The position numbers and the translations under genes were made by a program. The notes under the pieces were generated by a model. The model saw only the letters and a list, made by a program, of their open reading frames with translations, was not told the origin of the DNA and ran no database searches. A DNA stretch of 64,000 nucleotides from Bacteroidales bacterium (GTDB lineage: Bacteria > Bacteroidota > Bacteroidia > Bacteroidales > UBA7332), in the NCBI GenBank assembly GCA_028687995.1, contig JAQTZA010000011.1, positions 1 through 64,000 on the forward strand, in the 5' to 3' direction. Of this stretch, positions 51,627-62,277 are shown one piece after another; positions within the stretch are counted from its first letter, which is position 1; every line of letters begins with the position of its first letter.

Positions 51627-54600
51627 CTAAATAAGTATCAACTTACGATATAGAATTCGATGAGACAAAGTATCTCTTATTAGTAGTAAATATGCACCTT
51701 TAGCATACATCGAAGTTGAGACAATCTGTTTTTGAAAAGTTTGTAGAACACGACCACTTAAAGAGCAAATTACTCCCTCAAAGTCACTCGCATCTGTATG
51801 GATATAAAGTATTTTATTCAGTCTATCACTATAAGCCAAATATTTAGGTTCAATAAATACTGATGAAATATCATCCATTCCATCTTTCGTAACTTCAAAT
51901 CGCAATGTATCTAAAGAACAATAATTTTTAGAATCATTAGCCCTTAGCACAATTTCATATTTGCCTATCGCTTTAAGAGAACTATTGAGAAAAATATGCC
52001 CTGATCCATTGTCGGTAGGTTGATATTCAGCAAAATCAGGCAGGGAAATCGCCGCAATATCGATATTATCATTTTCGGTATCGGTATAATGAATATCAAT
52101 GGTATCATTGGAAGCTAAAGCGTAAATAGGCAATCGTATCGTTTGTAATAGCGGTTTGTGATTTAATTCGTAACCATAGAGCGCAAGTTCGTTCACTTCT
52201 GCCGAAGAGCCATTCCATTGCGAAATTCGCACAAATTGCGTAAAGATATTGACATCGAAATTAACCCACGAATTATATGCCGTTGTAGAATAATCAATCC
52301 AACTTGCCCATAAACCAGGTTGACCAATCGAAAATGATAAAGTTCCCACATTATTCATATCGTGCACCTTCAACTTGCGAATCACATACTCTCTACCCAA
52401 ATCGAAATAGATGTGATAAGGGGCTTTGGCATTGGTAAAATAGGGCTTCCAATTTGCACTTACAGGATGTTGATTTAAAATGGGATCGAACGATTGTTCG
52501 TCCACTAATAGTGCTGCAGAATTTACACTACCTCCTTCAACCAAATCGTGTATCATACTATTATTCAACAAAATACGCTGAATTGGTTGAGCTTCATCTA
52601 CTACAAATTCTATAGTTTGATTGATGTACAATCCATAATCATCTTTAGCAGTAACGGTGCATTTATACGCCCCTGATTGAGTAAAATTAGGTTGAGTCAA
52701 AATCCAGCCTACACCGTTACCTTTATCTAGAAAAGTGACAAATTCAGGTAAATTACTAGCGATCAGCTTTATTACATCATTGTCTGCATCCGTAAATTGA
52801 ACAAAAATGGTATCTTTCTCTCCCTCTAAAACGTGCTGCTCAGCCACTGCAGACCAAACAGGAGCGTTTGGATGATATTCCACCACTCTTATTACCGAAG
52901 ATATCGTAGTAGAAGCGCAACCATCGTTTACCGTCACATCATAATGAAAATATCCTCGAACAGTATCATTTGGCGTAAATGTTAGTTGATATATCGAATT
53001 AGATTTCTCTACTTTTACAATATCAGAACTCAATGAAGTACTGACATTCAAGATATTACATCCAGAGAAACCATCGTCAGAAATAGTAAGCGGAAACACA
53101 GATTTCTGTCCCGCAAAAACGGTCAACGAATCAATTTTACCAATTTGAGGCGGCATATTGATGGCGTGCATATATGAAATCTCCACCCCGTTTAGTTTAC
53201 TGTTATTCGCAATTTTCTTCAACATCAAGTCTATCTTTCCATCAAATACATCGACAATATAACTCTTTTTCAAAGCATTGTAACCAACTTGCTGATAGAT
53301 ATTTAGATTCATTTTCCTCAACTCATTTTCTAGATAAATAGAGAAGACCTCAATTTGATTACTGTTCACTTCGTTTGCTCGTTCTGCAAAAAAGAGATTT
53401 ACCTCGTACCGACCATTCGAGCACGAATATTCAAAAAGCATATCCTCCATGCCAATGCCGTTGTATCGATATGGACCAAATAGATTATTAGGAGCCCCTG
53501 TTGTATTTGTACCAGTCCAAATTGCCGAACCTGTTCCCGATGAATAGTTAGCTTCGTAACTAGAACTATTACCACTGTCCTTCTGCCAGTTAATAGGATT
53601 ATCTTCAAGTTCACTTCCACCATAATTCACACGATAAATTACACGACCTGGAGTTAAAACAGGTTGAACTATATGCATTTTAAGTGTGTCGATAGCAGCT
53701 TCCGAATAACCGTCTTCGGCTTTAACAACAATACTATAATCTCCTGTGATCAAATAAGTTGGCTTGATATAAAGTGAAGCAGTCGTCTTTGTCTGAACAA
53801 AATCCACGAAGTCGGGCATGCTTTCAAATGAGTATCGAATACTATCGCCGTCAGAGTCAATTCCAGAAATATCAGCGACCATTTTGAATGCTGACTCCAT
53901 CGAAATCGAATTCAATTTAGGCAATGTAACTGGATGATTATCAGCCTCCTTAACTGCTATCTTTAAGGCTTGTCTTGCCACTGCTCCATGACTTGCATCT
54001 TTGGCAATTATTGAGACATAATAGACCCCTTTTTGCTGAGTTCTAGCATCCACTTTTAGGAGAGCTGTACCGCTTGGCCCTTGCACTAGCGACACAAAAG
54101 ATGGCAAACCTTTTGCCGAAAAAGCAATATTATCATTATCTTCAACTGTTGCTATTAGAACAACCTCCTGATAATCACCCTTATTCATTATAATATCAGG
54201 AATATATCTGATGATTGGCATCGCATTGAAAGTATGAGTCAATCCATTTTTTGGTCCAATTGAAGAATATGATGAAGGATTTGATCCATCAGGTTGAAAC
54301 AAACCATCTATTAAAGTATAGTTAAATGATTGAACTGTAGTGCTTTTATTATTCAAATTTTCTTTCAATAATGGTGCTTGAGCTTCTAGGAAATTCCCTG
54401 TCGAATTGTATTTATTGTTATTTACATAGAGATCAAAATAGCTGTTTTTCAATATAATAAACGGCATTTCGAGCATTCCATTAAAATAATTGTTTTCGAT
54501 GCGTAATGGGGCTCCTACAATGGGGGTATATCTATCATCTGAATAAATTCCTCGATTGTTTTCGAAGTAATTATTCGAAATCTGCATATCTCCCATTCCA

Positions 54601-55406
54601 AAAATGGCGACGCCATCGGCAGGTGCTTTTATGAAAATATTGTTGTAGAACTTACCAATACTATTGCCTCCTAACTGAGAGTTATTTAGCTGACCTATAG
54701 AGTTTTCCAAACCTGAGTTAAAGCAGAAATTATTATAAGCTTCAGCATCTTCCACACAATTTGCTATCTGAAATGCCTCTCTACCAGAGTTAGTAATCAC
54801 GTTGTTGTAAATTCTAACATGACGAAACTCCATTCCCGGCGATTTGGTTTCGCCAATATACATCGACTCTGAGCAATGATCGATAAAATTGTCATGTATG
54901 GCTAAATGGCTAAAAACGGGATAAGGGACAGGTGGATGCCCACCGAAATCTTTCTTAGCGTGCACTCCTAACGAACAACTGTCGATGTGTAGATTTTCTG
55001 CTTCGCAATGAGTAGAATACTGCTCAAATGAGAGTCCAAATGAAGGACCTTTTAAATAAAATCCATAATGTTTGCTGGCATCTCCTCTCCCTGAAATTTT
55101 GATGTATTTGCAGTTTTCGAACATAATAGCAGGCATCGTACCTCCTTTAATGCTTACTAATCCATCTTTGTTAATAAAAACGATTGGGTTCTGTTCATTA
55201 CCCTCCAACGCACGAAACTGCAATCGGCTTTTTCGTTCTGATAAAATATAAACGGTATCACCACCTACAGGCGTAGAGAGAAAACTAGATGAAGAAAAGA
55301 TAATCTGCGATGATTCTCCTATGGTAAATGAGCGACAATAGCTAGATAGTTGGATAAAAAATCCAAAAACAAACAACAGAATGATATGTCTCAACACGCT
55401 ATTCAT
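51627..55406 (-). CDS. Large multidomain surface protein: beta-helix, malectin, F5/8C-like, Ig-like repeats, T9SS sorting domain
   Basis: 1,259 residues from the ATG at 55406, directly before a signal peptide (MNSVLRHIILLFVFGFF); an ATG at 55460 is less likely. Residues 30-390 form a right-handed beta-helix (many NN, YNN turns). Cadherin/dystroglycan-like domains lie at about 390-585. A malectin-like domain is at about 585-745 (RVNYGG, FFAERA, FDGKIDLMLKK). Further Ig-like domains cover 750-950. A discoidin (F5/8 C) domain is at 960-1075 (FDLGREYVIRKLKVHD). Another Ig-like domain and a T9SS sorting domain end the protein. Likely polysaccharide-binding surface protein; lyase activity is possible but active-site residues are not clear. 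Confidence 0.85.
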   Translation of the reverse strand: MNSVLRHIILLFVFGFFIQLSSYCRSFTIGESSQIIFSSSSFLSTPVGGDTVYILSERKSRLQFRALEGNEQNPIVFINKDGLVSIKGGTMPAIMFENCKYIKISGRGDASKHYGFYLKGPSFGLSFEQYSTHCEAENLHIDSCSLGVHAKKDFGGHPPVPYPVFSHLAIHDNFIDHCSESMYIGETKSPGMEFRHVRIYNNVITNSGREAFQIANCVEDAEAYNNFCFNSGLENSIGQLNNSQLGGNSIGKFYNNIFIKAPADGVAIFGMGDMQISNNYFENNRGIYSDDRYTPIVGAPLRIENNYFNGMLEMPFIILKNSYFDLYVNNNKYNSTGNFLEAQAPLLKENLNNKSTTVQSFNYTLIDGLFQPDGSNPSSYSSIGPKNGLTHTFNAMPIIRYIPDIIMNKGDYQEVVLIATVEDNDNIAFSAKGLPSFVSLVQGPSGTALLKVDARTQQKGVYYVSIIAKDASHGAVARQALKIAVKEADNHPVTLPKLNSISMESAFKMVADISGIDSDGDSIRYSFESMPDFVDFVQTKTTASLYIKPTYLITGDYSIVVKAEDGYSEAAIDTLKMHIVQPVLTPGRVIYRVNYGGSELEDNPINWQKDSGNSSSYEANYSSGTGSAIWTGTNTTGAPNNLFGPYRYNGIGMEDMLFEYSCSNGRYEVNLFFAERANEVNSNQIEVFSIYLENELRKMNLNIYQQVGYNALKKSYIVDVFDGKIDLMLKKIANNSKLNGVEISYMHAINMPPQIGKIDSLTVFAGQKSVFPLTISDDGFSGCNILNVSTSLSSDIVKVEKSNSIYQLTFTPNDTVRGYFHYDVTVNDGCASTTISSVIRVVEYHPNAPVWSAVAEQHVLEGEKDTIFVQFTDADNDVIKLIASNLPEFVTFLDKGNGVGWILTQPNFTQSGAYKCTVTAKDDYGLYINQTIEFVVDEAQPIQRILLNNSMIHDLVEGGSVNSAALLVDEQSFDPILNQHPVSANWKPYFTNAKAPYHIYFDLGREYVIRKLKVHDMNNVGTLSFSIGQPGLWASWIDYSTTAYNSWVNFDVNIFTQFVRISQWNGSSAEVNELALYGYELNHKPLLQTIRLPIYALASNDTIDIHYTDTENDNIDIAAISLPDFAEYQPTDNGSGHIFLNSSLKAIGKYEIVLRANDSKNYCSLDTLRFEVTKDGMDDISSVFIEPKYLAYSDRLNKILYIHTDASDFEGVICSLSGRVLQTFQKQIVSTSMYAKGAYLLLIRDTLSHRILYRKLILI

Positions 55407-55520
55407 CAGATTCAATTTGTTGAATAACAAATTTAAGAATAAATCTGAAAAAAGGTTCATTAATTCACAATCTTAGCATATATTGAAGTAGAAAAAGTTA
55501 AGAATAAAGTTTATAAAACC

Positions 55521-55557
55521 AAAAATTCCCACAAACAAGTGTTTGCAGGAATTTTTT
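55521..55557 (-). terminator. Terminator of the OmpP1 gene
   Basis: AAATTCC-CA-CAAACA pairs with TGTTTG-CA-GGAATTT in a near-perfect stem with A/T runs on both sides. It lies 15 bases after the OmpP1 stop, with T5 on the minus strand. Confidence 0.8.
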
Positions 55558-55571
55558 CAAATATTATAATC

Positions 55572-57128
55572 TTAGAATTTAACGCCGAAGGTAAAAAGAA
55601 TTTGGTTTGTTGTTGTTTTTAGAGTTGCTTTATCTGGTACATTCCATTTTGTGCCATCATGTATTGGTGAAAATGCATATACATCTTCACTTGCTTGACG
55701 AGATACGAAGGCAAAATCGGTAAAATAGTTTCCAAAACGATACCCAAAACCTCCAGTAAAATAAGTTGCACCTTTATCTAATGTGTAATGTGGTAATGTG
55801 GAACCAAAGACATCTACTTCAACATTCTGATTCAACACATTGGTTTTGATAAACGATGCTTGATTTGCATATCCGCCACGCAAACTAAATTGTGGTGTTA
55901 ATCGAAATTCTCCACCAATTTTGATATTATGTCCTGGTCCCATATCTTGTTGGATATAATCATTGGCTGCCCACCCATATCCATCTGGGTCTTTCATCGA
56001 CATATTAGAATAGTCAACATATTCGTATTCAAAACTCAAAACGCCTTTTTTCCCAAAAATAAATGCGGAACTTACTTGCATTTTAAAAGGTGTGCGGAGA
56101 GAGTACTCTGAAAATGAGTTCAATGGCGTAGAGGTATTTTTATCCGATGTACCATTATTCCACCTTACATTGGCATCGTAATAGTCAGTTAATTTATAAT
56201 AGATGGGCGTGTGCACAGCCAATCCAAATCGAAAAAAATCAATCGGTCTTAGAATAACACCTGCTTTTAAATCAATTCCCGAACCTCTGGTTTCTAGGTA
56301 ATTATTCAATGTATAATCTACGGGGTCTCCTAAATTCTCACTATAATTTGATGTCATTCGATAATTCAGGTCTGTGATGCCAATGGTAGTACCAAAATAA
56401 AACACATCATAAATATTACCACCAAAAGAGATGTTGTATTCATCAATATTTCCTCTTTCCGACACCTTAAGAGTCGCATTCGGGTTTAATGAGCCAATAC
56501 CTTTGTATTTGTAATTATTATCAATATTAGAAGGGTTTACAGGATCAATCAAAAACGAGTTCCAACCTAATACACTAATCCATGGATAGTTATCATATCC
56601 AGAGTATGAATTTGTCACATCCAAATTTGCAGCCAAAACTCCCTGTCCATGATTATTATTGTTAGTAACTGTCGAAATATAATCTGTTAAAGAAAATGAC
56701 AAATTCTTTCCTGAAGTTTGGTAATTTCTATAAAAATCTTTCAATCTATTAAAACCAATTCCAAAATTGAAATTCACCAATCCTTCTACGTCAGGTTTGA
56801 ATGTACCTATATATGCCATATTATTGAAATTGAATTTGATATTGCTCGCATCAACTCCAGTTCCTTTCCACATAGTGCTTGTAGATACATTACTCAAATT
56901 AGCGGTACCCGAAAATTCAGATGAGCGATAAACTCCAATCCCTGCCGGATTGTTTGCCAAAGCTGAAATATCACCACCTAAAGCTCCAAAAGCACCACCC
57001 ATACTCATATAACGAGCTGTACCATTTAGATCCGACTTCGAGTATTTCAATGCATCCATTTCCGACTGTGCCAATATTACTCCTGCGAACAAAAAGAGGC
57101 AGGCTGATGCTAAAACTATCTTTTTCAT
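55572..57128 (-). CDS. OmpP1/FadL-family outer-membrane transport protein
   Basis: 518 residues with a signal peptide (MKKIVLASACLFLFAGVILAQ). N-terminal family signature: NGTARYMSMGGAFGALGGDISALANNPAGIGVYRSSEF. Many alternating strands and aromatic belts follow, ending in a C-terminal strand FGVKF as expected for BAM-inserted barrels. Family members carry hydrophobic molecules. Substrate unknown. It is the second gene after the Gly/Tyr-rich protein gene, 62 bases downstream. Confidence 0.9.
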   Translation of the reverse strand: MKKIVLASACLFLFAGVILAQSEMDALKYSKSDLNGTARYMSMGGAFGALGGDISALANNPAGIGVYRSSEFSGTANLSNVSTSTMWKGTGVDASNIKFNFNNMAYIGTFKPDVEGLVNFNFGIGFNRLKDFYRNYQTSGKNLSFSLTDYISTVTNNNNHGQGVLAANLDVTNSYSGYDNYPWISVLGWNSFLIDPVNPSNIDNNYKYKGIGSLNPNATLKVSERGNIDEYNISFGGNIYDVFYFGTTIGITDLNYRMTSNYSENLGDPVDYTLNNYLETRGSGIDLKAGVILRPIDFFRFGLAVHTPIYYKLTDYYDANVRWNNGTSDKNTSTPLNSFSEYSLRTPFKMQVSSAFIFGKKGVLSFEYEYVDYSNMSMKDPDGYGWAANDYIQQDMGPGHNIKIGGEFRLTPQFSLRGGYANQASFIKTNVLNQNVEVDVFGSTLPHYTLDKGATYFTGGFGYRFGNYFTDFAFVSRQASEDVYAFSPIHDGTKWNVPDKATLKTTTNQILFTFGVKF

Positions 57129-57190
57129 ATTCTATATTTTTATAAAACTAATGTGTAATACAATAAGATTTATTACACTCTTTCATTCAT

Positions 57191-58498
57191 TTATCTTCTT
57201 CCGGATCTACCACCACCGCCACTATTACTACTACCTGATGACGTGCTACCGCTAGATGAACTTCCAGAGCTATACGATGGAGTACTAGTTGAATAAGATG
57301 AAGAGCGACCACTTGAATAGTTGCTATTACTACTACTTCCACTACTATATCCACTACTTGAATTACTAGAGGAAGAGCGTGTAGGAGAATCCGATGAACC
57401 TGTAGAATAGTTTGTGCGTGGAGATGAACTTGTTGGCTCAGTTCTTACAACTCTTGTTGTATTCGCATTGCTATTAACAGGTGAGGTATAAGGTGAGCTT
57501 GTTGGACGAGTATATCGTGTATTTGAATTATTCGCATTTGTTGTAGTTCCGTTTGCAGGGTCAGATGAAGTTCTAGGATTGCGAGGTTGTGATGTGTAGG
57601 TATTCGAGTTACCCGATCGGCCTTGAATTGGATTTGTTGAATTATTATCATTTGAATAACGATTACTTCGACCTTCAATTGTAGAACTATTAGCTGTGCT
57701 ATAACCTACATTATTAGTTGCATTTCCGTAACGATCGGTTCTTGGGCTATAATTATTATTCGTTGGACGTCTGCCATTACCGTTTTGATTATTGTAGTTA
57801 TTCGAATAATTGGAACCATACGAATTTCCATAATATCCACCGTGGCCATATCCATACCCATAATAATTGTTACAATATCCATAACCTCCATAATAACCAG
57901 AGTAATAGGGAGAATACCACGAATTACACCCATACCCCCAACCTGAACCATACCAACCCATGCTCCACGATGGATAATAAGAGTGAGGTGCCCACATATA
58001 ATTCCAATAATAAGGATTGGTCCATGTTGGTGTTACCCAAGCATAATTACCATCAGAATATACATTCCAGTCGTAACTATTCAAATAATATATGTCTGTA
58101 TAAGCTGGGTCGCTAATGTGTACAATAAAACGAGGATTGTGAAAGCGACGAATACGTTCAGCATATTCAAAATCGGATTTAGATCCATTAAATTCATTTA
58201 TATATCGACCAGCTTGTGCCACTGAATCAGCATAGGCAATACTATCGCGAGTATATTGATCTACATCGGCATATCGACGATTGTATTCATCTACATCTCG
58301 TTCGTAAGCGGTGGGTTGAACATATTGTTTCTGTTGTTTTTGTGCCTCCTGAATCTCCTTTTGTTTCTTTTGAACAATGGGATTTTCTTCTCCTTTACTA
58401 GCGTAAATATCATCCTCAATAAAGAGTTTTCCCTGAGCCAACAAGGCGGCTGGAAGAAGAATCATCAAAATCAATGAAGTGAATTTAAAAGTTTTCAT
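57191..58498 (-). CDS. Secreted Gly/Tyr- and Ser/Thr/Asn-rich protein
   Basis: 435 residues with a signal peptide (MKTFKFTSLILMILLPAALLAQ). About 25-140 is a charged Gln/Lys/Asp-rich part (IYASKGEENPIVQKKQKEIQ), 145-230 is a Trp/Tyr/Gly-rich region with many YYGYGY-like turns, and 230-435 is low-complexity Ser/Thr/Asn/Arg ending GGGGRSGRR. A strong ribosome binding site (GGAGG) precedes the ATG. Similar Bacteroidetes proteins are of unknown function. No sorting domain. Confidence 0.8.
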   Translation of the reverse strand: MKTFKFTSLILMILLPAALLAQGKLFIEDDIYASKGEENPIVQKKQKEIQEAQKQQKQYVQPTAYERDVDEYNRRYADVDQYTRDSIAYADSVAQAGRYINEFNGSKSDFEYAERIRRFHNPRFIVHISDPAYTDIYYLNSYDWNVYSDGNYAWVTPTWTNPYYWNYMWAPHSYYPSWSMGWYGSGWGYGCNSWYSPYYSGYYGGYGYCNNYYGYGYGHGGYYGNSYGSNYSNNYNNQNGNGRRPTNNNYSPRTDRYGNATNNVGYSTANSSTIEGRSNRYSNDNNSTNPIQGRSGNSNTYTSQPRNPRTSSDPANGTTTNANNSNTRYTRPTSSPYTSPVNSNANTTRVVRTEPTSSSPRTNYSTGSSDSPTRSSSSNSSSGYSSGSSSNSNYSSGRSSSYSTSTPSYSSGSSSSGSTSSGSSNSGGGGRSGRR

Positions 58499-58742
58499 TG
58501 GGGTACCTCCTATGGTTAAGTTCTGTTGATGTTAAGACAATTGATGAAGAAAAAAGTTTAACCGTCTAAATAAATTGCTTATTTTTGTGGGTTGTTTCCA
58601 ACGTCAATGTAAATCAATGATGCCGATGTAAATTAAATTGCTGCATCTTTTACATTTTTTAGCCTTCTGTTTCAAACAAAGATAATGTATTCCATCGGAC
58701 TAAGTGAGTTCTATGGATTCTTTTAATTAATTTTTAGACTCT

Positions 58743-59585
58743 ATGAACGATTATATTCAAGTCGATATACAATTTTCTCCGTACGACGAAATATTTGGTG
58801 ATGTTACAGCTTCACTTTTGGGCGATCAAGGTTACGAAAGCTTTACTTTTTCTGCGAATGGCATGTCTGCTTATGTTGTCGAAAGTTTGTTTGAAGAAAA
58901 AGTCTTGGAGGATATACTTTCTGACTTGATGTTTGAGACTTCTACCTCTTTTACATACAAACGTATTGTTTCACAAAATTGGAACGAAGAGTGGGAGAAA
59001 AACTATTTCCAGCCAATCGTAATTGAAAATAAGTGTGTGATACATAGCACCTTCCATCAAAACATTCCGGAGGCGGAATACGATATCGTTATCGACCCCA
59101 AAATGGCTTTTGGCACTGGTCATCACGAAACAACGAGTCTGATGCTCGCTCACTTACTACAAATGGATGTAAAAGGCAAATCGTTGCTTGATATGGGTTG
59201 TGGCACTGCCGTGCTCGCTATTCTTGCAAAAATGAAAGGTGCTGATCAAGTTGTCGGAATCGATATTGACGAATGGGCTGTCACAAATGCAAAAGAAAAC
59301 ATTGGTTTAAATCAAACATCAGATATTGTTATTCTTTTAGGAGGTGCTGAAATTCTCGCTGAAAAAAAATTCGATATCATTCTTGCTAATATAAATAGAA
59401 ACATTCTATTAAATGATATTCATCATTACGCAGCTTGCCTAAAACCTAAAGCGGAATTGATTATGAGCGGATTCTATGTTGAAGATATTCCCTTCATTCG
59501 TGAAGAAGCTGAGAAAAACAATCTTTCGTTTGATTCTCACACGGAAAAAAATCGCTGGGTATCAGTCAAATTCATTAAAAATTAA
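58743..59585 (+). CDS. prmA: Ribosomal protein L11 methyltransferase PrmA
   Basis: Methylates ribosomal protein L11. SAM-binding motif LLDMGCGTAVLAILAKMKGA near residue 161, then the IILANINRNILLND motif near 221 in place of the usual NPPY-like loop. N-terminal recognition domain (about 1-100). 280 residues, normal. A TATTTTTG element at 58580 would give a leader of about 150 bases. Confidence 0.93.
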   Translation: MNDYIQVDIQFSPYDEIFGDVTASLLGDQGYESFTFSANGMSAYVVESLFEEKVLEDILSDLMFETSTSFTYKRIVSQNWNEEWEKNYFQPIVIENKCVIHSTFHQNIPEAEYDIVIDPKMAFGTGHHETTSLMLAHLLQMDVKGKSLLDMGCGTAVLAILAKMKGADQVVGIDIDEWAVTNAKENIGLNQTSDIVILLGGAEILAEKKFDIILANINRNILLNDIHHYAACLKPKAELIMSGFYVEDIPFIREEAEKNNLSFDSHTEKNRWVSVKFIKN

Positions 59586-59606
59586 ACTTTTCGTAATTGT
59601 AATTTG

Positions 59607-59636
59607 TTTGATTTCATTTAATCATTCTATTTTTGC
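59607..59636 (+). promoter_or_regulatory. -33/-7 promoter of dxs
   Basis: TTTG (59607-59610) and TATTTTTGC (59628-59636), 17 bases apart, 39 bases before the dxs ATG. Confidence 0.6.
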
Positions 59637-59675
59637 GATTCTTGAAACCATACTTTGATATACATAACATAATAT

Positions 59676-61571
59676 ATGTCCTATAATTTTTTAGATAAAA
59701 TAGATTCTCCTGCCGATTTACGTCATTTACCACAAGATAAGCTAATTGAAGTTTCAGAAGAACTCAGACACTTTATTATTGATGTGCTCTCGAATAATCC
59801 TGGCCATTTTGCGGCAAGCTTGGGTGTTGTGGAACTTACGGTAGCATTGCATTATGTGTACAATACACCTTACGACCGAATTGTATGGGACGTAGGTCAT
59901 CAGGCTTATGGTCATAAAATATTGACTGGCAGACGCGACACTTTTCACACCAATCGCAAATTTGGTGGATTAAGCGGTTTCCCTAATCCAAAAGAGAGCG
60001 AATATGATGCGTTTGTAGCCGGACATGCTTCGACTTCTATTTCCGCCGCCTTGGGCATGGCTGTAGCCTCCTCACTTAAAAACGAGCATGACAAACATGT
60101 CGTAGCGATTATTGGTGATGGCTCCATGACAGGCGGAATGGCTTATGAAGGTTTAAATAATGCCTCTATCAATCCAAACAAGCTTTTGATTATCCTGAAT
60201 GACAATCAAATGGCAATTGATAATAACGTCGGTGGGTTGAGTGAATATTTGGTGAACCTAACAACTTCTCACGCCTATAATCGATTGCGATACGATATCT
60301 ATCGTACGTTACGCAAATTCAAACTTATCAACGATGATCGAAAAGATTCCATCATTCGATTCAATAACAGTCTTAAATCTTTGCTCACAGGTCAACACAA
60401 CATTTTTGAAGGATTAAACATTCGTTATTTTGGTCCTGTTGATGGACACGATGTTAATCAAATGATAAAGGTGCTGAATGACATCAAGGATTTGAATGGC
60501 CCCAAGATTCTGCACGTTATTACAAAAAAAGGTAAAGGCTTCGAACCAGCAGAAAAATCTGCAACAGTTTGGCATGCTCCAGGTCTCTTCAACAAAGAAA
60601 CGGGAGAACGTTATGTGAAAAGCGAACTAAACGAACCGCCACTCTATCAAGATGTTTTTGGCTATACATTGGTAGAATTAGCTGAGAAAAATGATAAAAT
60701 TGTTGGCGTCACACCAGCTATGCCGTCGGGTTGCTCCATGACACACATGATGCGAAAAATGCCTACTCGTTCATTCGATGTTGGCATTGCCGAAGCGCAC
60801 GCTGTTACCTTTTCAGCAGGTATGGCAAAGGAAGGTTTGATGCCTTTCTGCAACGTTTATTCTTCTTTTATGCAACGTGCTTACGATCAAATTATTCACG
60901 ACGTAGCTTTGCAAAATATAGACATGGTAATGTGCCTCGATCGTTCCGGGCTTGTTGGGGAAGATGGAGCAACGCATCATGGAGTTTTTGATATTCCTTA
61001 TTTACGTTGCGTTCCCAATATTACGATTGCCTCTCCTATGAACGAACATGCGTTGCGTAATCTAATGTTTACCGGACAGCAGCCCAAAATGGGACCGTTT
61101 GTTATACGTTATCCAAGAGGTAAAGGTGTTTGCATTGATTGGGAAAACGAAATGGAAGTAATGCCAGTAGGTAAAGGTCGATGTTTGACTGAAGGTTCTA
61201 CGGTCGCTATCTTATCTATCGGACATATTGGAAACGATGTCGCAAAAGCAATTGACAAAACCAAATCTGATGGTTTTAAGTTTGCTCATTATGATATGAT
61301 TTTTGTGAAGCCAATTGATGAAGAGTTACTACATATTGTTGCGAAAAAATTTGACAAAATTGTCACAGTTGAATCTGGCGTTTTAAAAGGTGGCTTTGGA
61401 TCAGCAGTGTTAGAATTCCTATCCGATAACAATTACAATATCCCAGTAAAACGCATTGGTCTTGCCGATAATTTCGTTGAACATGGATCTGTACCCGAAT
61501 TGAATAAATTCTGCCACATTGATGTTGATTCAATTCTGGATCAAATTATCACATTTGCAAAAAAGAAATAG
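59676..61571 (+). CDS. dxs: 1-deoxy-D-xylulose-5-phosphate synthase Dxs
   Basis: Condenses pyruvate with glyceraldehyde-3-phosphate in the MEP isoprenoid pathway, using thiamine diphosphate. HVGHQ-like [15 protein letters not shown], the TPP motif [17 protein letters not shown] ... NDNQMAID, and transketolase-type C-terminal part ([19 protein letters not shown]). 631 residues, normal. It is next to prmA but has its own promoter. Confidence 0.96.
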   Translation: MSYNFLDKIDSPADLRHLPQDKLIEVSEELRHFIIDVLSNNPGHFAASLGVVELTVALHYVYNTPYDRIVWDVGHQAYGHKILTGRRDTFHTNRKFGGLSGFPNPKESEYDAFVAGHASTSISAALGMAVASSLKNEHDKHVVAIIGDGSMTGGMAYEGLNNASINPNKLLIILNDNQMAIDNNVGGLSEYLVNLTTSHAYNRLRYDIYRTLRKFKLINDDRKDSIIRFNNSLKSLLTGQHNIFEGLNIRYFGPVDGHDVNQMIKVLNDIKDLNGPKILHVITKKGKGFEPAEKSATVWHAPGLFNKETGERYVKSELNEPPLYQDVFGYTLVELAEKNDKIVGVTPAMPSGCSMTHMMRKMPTRSFDVGIAEAHAVTFSAGMAKEGLMPFCNVYSSFMQRAYDQIIHDVALQNIDMVMCLDRSGLVGEDGATHHGVFDIPYLRCVPNITIASPMNEHALRNLMFTGQQPKMGPFVIRYPRGKGVCIDWENEMEVMPVGKGRCLTEGSTVAILSIGHIGNDVAKAIDKTKSDGFKFAHYDMIFVKPIDEELLHIVAKKFDKIVTVESGVLKGGFGSAVLEFLSDNNYNIPVKRIGLADNFVEHGSVPELNKFCHIDVDSILDQIITFAKKK

Positions 61572-61665
61572 TTTTTTCGTTATCAATTAAACTATTTAAT
61601 TTCAAGTTGGTCTTAGTGTTAAATCTTTAATTTTCACAAAGTACTAACTTCTAAATTTTATGACA

Positions 61666-62124
61666 ATGAAAAAATTGATTATCGCTCTTGTAATAGGAGC
61701 ATTTGCAGTCAGTGTTGCGTCGGCACAAGGTCCCAGAGAACTTACTCCTGAAAAAGTTGACAAATTTCAGAAAAAAAGAATTGAGCATTTGAAATCTGAT
61801 CTCAATCTAAACGAGAAACAGGTTAAACTGATTCAAGCTCTTTTTGATGCACAACAAAAACAAATGGAAGAGATGCATCAAAATAGCGAAAAATCTAAAG
61901 CTGAGAATCGCGAGATAATGATGAAGATGAAAGATGAGCGCTCTGCAAAAATGAAGTCGATATTGACTACAGAGCAGTTTGAAAAATTCACTGAAATACA
62001 GAAAAAAGCTGTTGAAAAAATGAAAGAGAAAAGGGCCGAACGATCTGATTCAACGATGGTGAAAGAGAAAAGAAAAATAAAAAAACACAAGTCAAAAAGC
62101 GAAGATGCTCCCGTTGAAAATTAA
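61666..62124 (+). CDS. Spy/CpxP-like periplasmic protein
   Basis: 152 residues (ATG at 61666, or 61660 with two more). Signal peptide (MKKLIIALVIGAFAVSVASAQ), then a mostly helical, highly charged chain with Spy/CpxP-like blocks: FQKKRIEHLKSDLNLNEKQVKLIQALFD and MKSILTTEQFEKFTEIQKK. The latter two match the LTxxQ-type pairs of the family. It ends in a Lys/Arg-rich tail. A chaperone-like or metal-sensing role is inferred from the family only. Confidence 0.82.
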   Translation: MKKLIIALVIGAFAVSVASAQGPRELTPEKVDKFQKKRIEHLKSDLNLNEKQVKLIQALFDAQQKQMEEMHQNSEKSKAENREIMMKMKDERSAKMKSILTTEQFEKFTEIQKKAVEKMKEKRAERSDSTMVKEKRKIKKHKSKSEDAPVEN

Positions 62125-62143
62125 ATTTCAATATATTTACTCT

Positions 62144-62182
62144 AACAATGCCGAAAATAATCTTTTCGGCATTGTTCTTTTT
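62144..62182 (+). terminator. Terminator of the Spy-like gene
   Basis: AACAATGCCGAAAA pairs perfectly with TTTTCGGCATTGTT (14 bp) round TAATC and is followed by C-T5. It lies 19 bases after the stop. Confidence 0.93.
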
Positions 62183-62250
62183 AAGGCAAAATTAATCTCA
62201 TAAATAGATTTATAACCACCGAATAACTTCCTATTCTAGTTTAAAAATAC

Positions 62251-62259
62251 TATTTTTGC
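62251..62259 (+). promoter_or_regulatory. -7 element TATTTTTGC of sua5/tsaC
   Basis: TATTTTTGC lies 18 bases before the ATG at 62278. An AGGAG box follows at 62260-62264, which could also serve as a ribosome binding site. Confidence 0.6.
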
Positions 62260-62277
62260 AGGAGTAATAAACTTCTT

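Noticed and set aside
57445-57951. Two frames on the minus strand inside the Gly/Tyr-rich gene
   Set aside because: Out-of-frame readings of low-complexity sequence.
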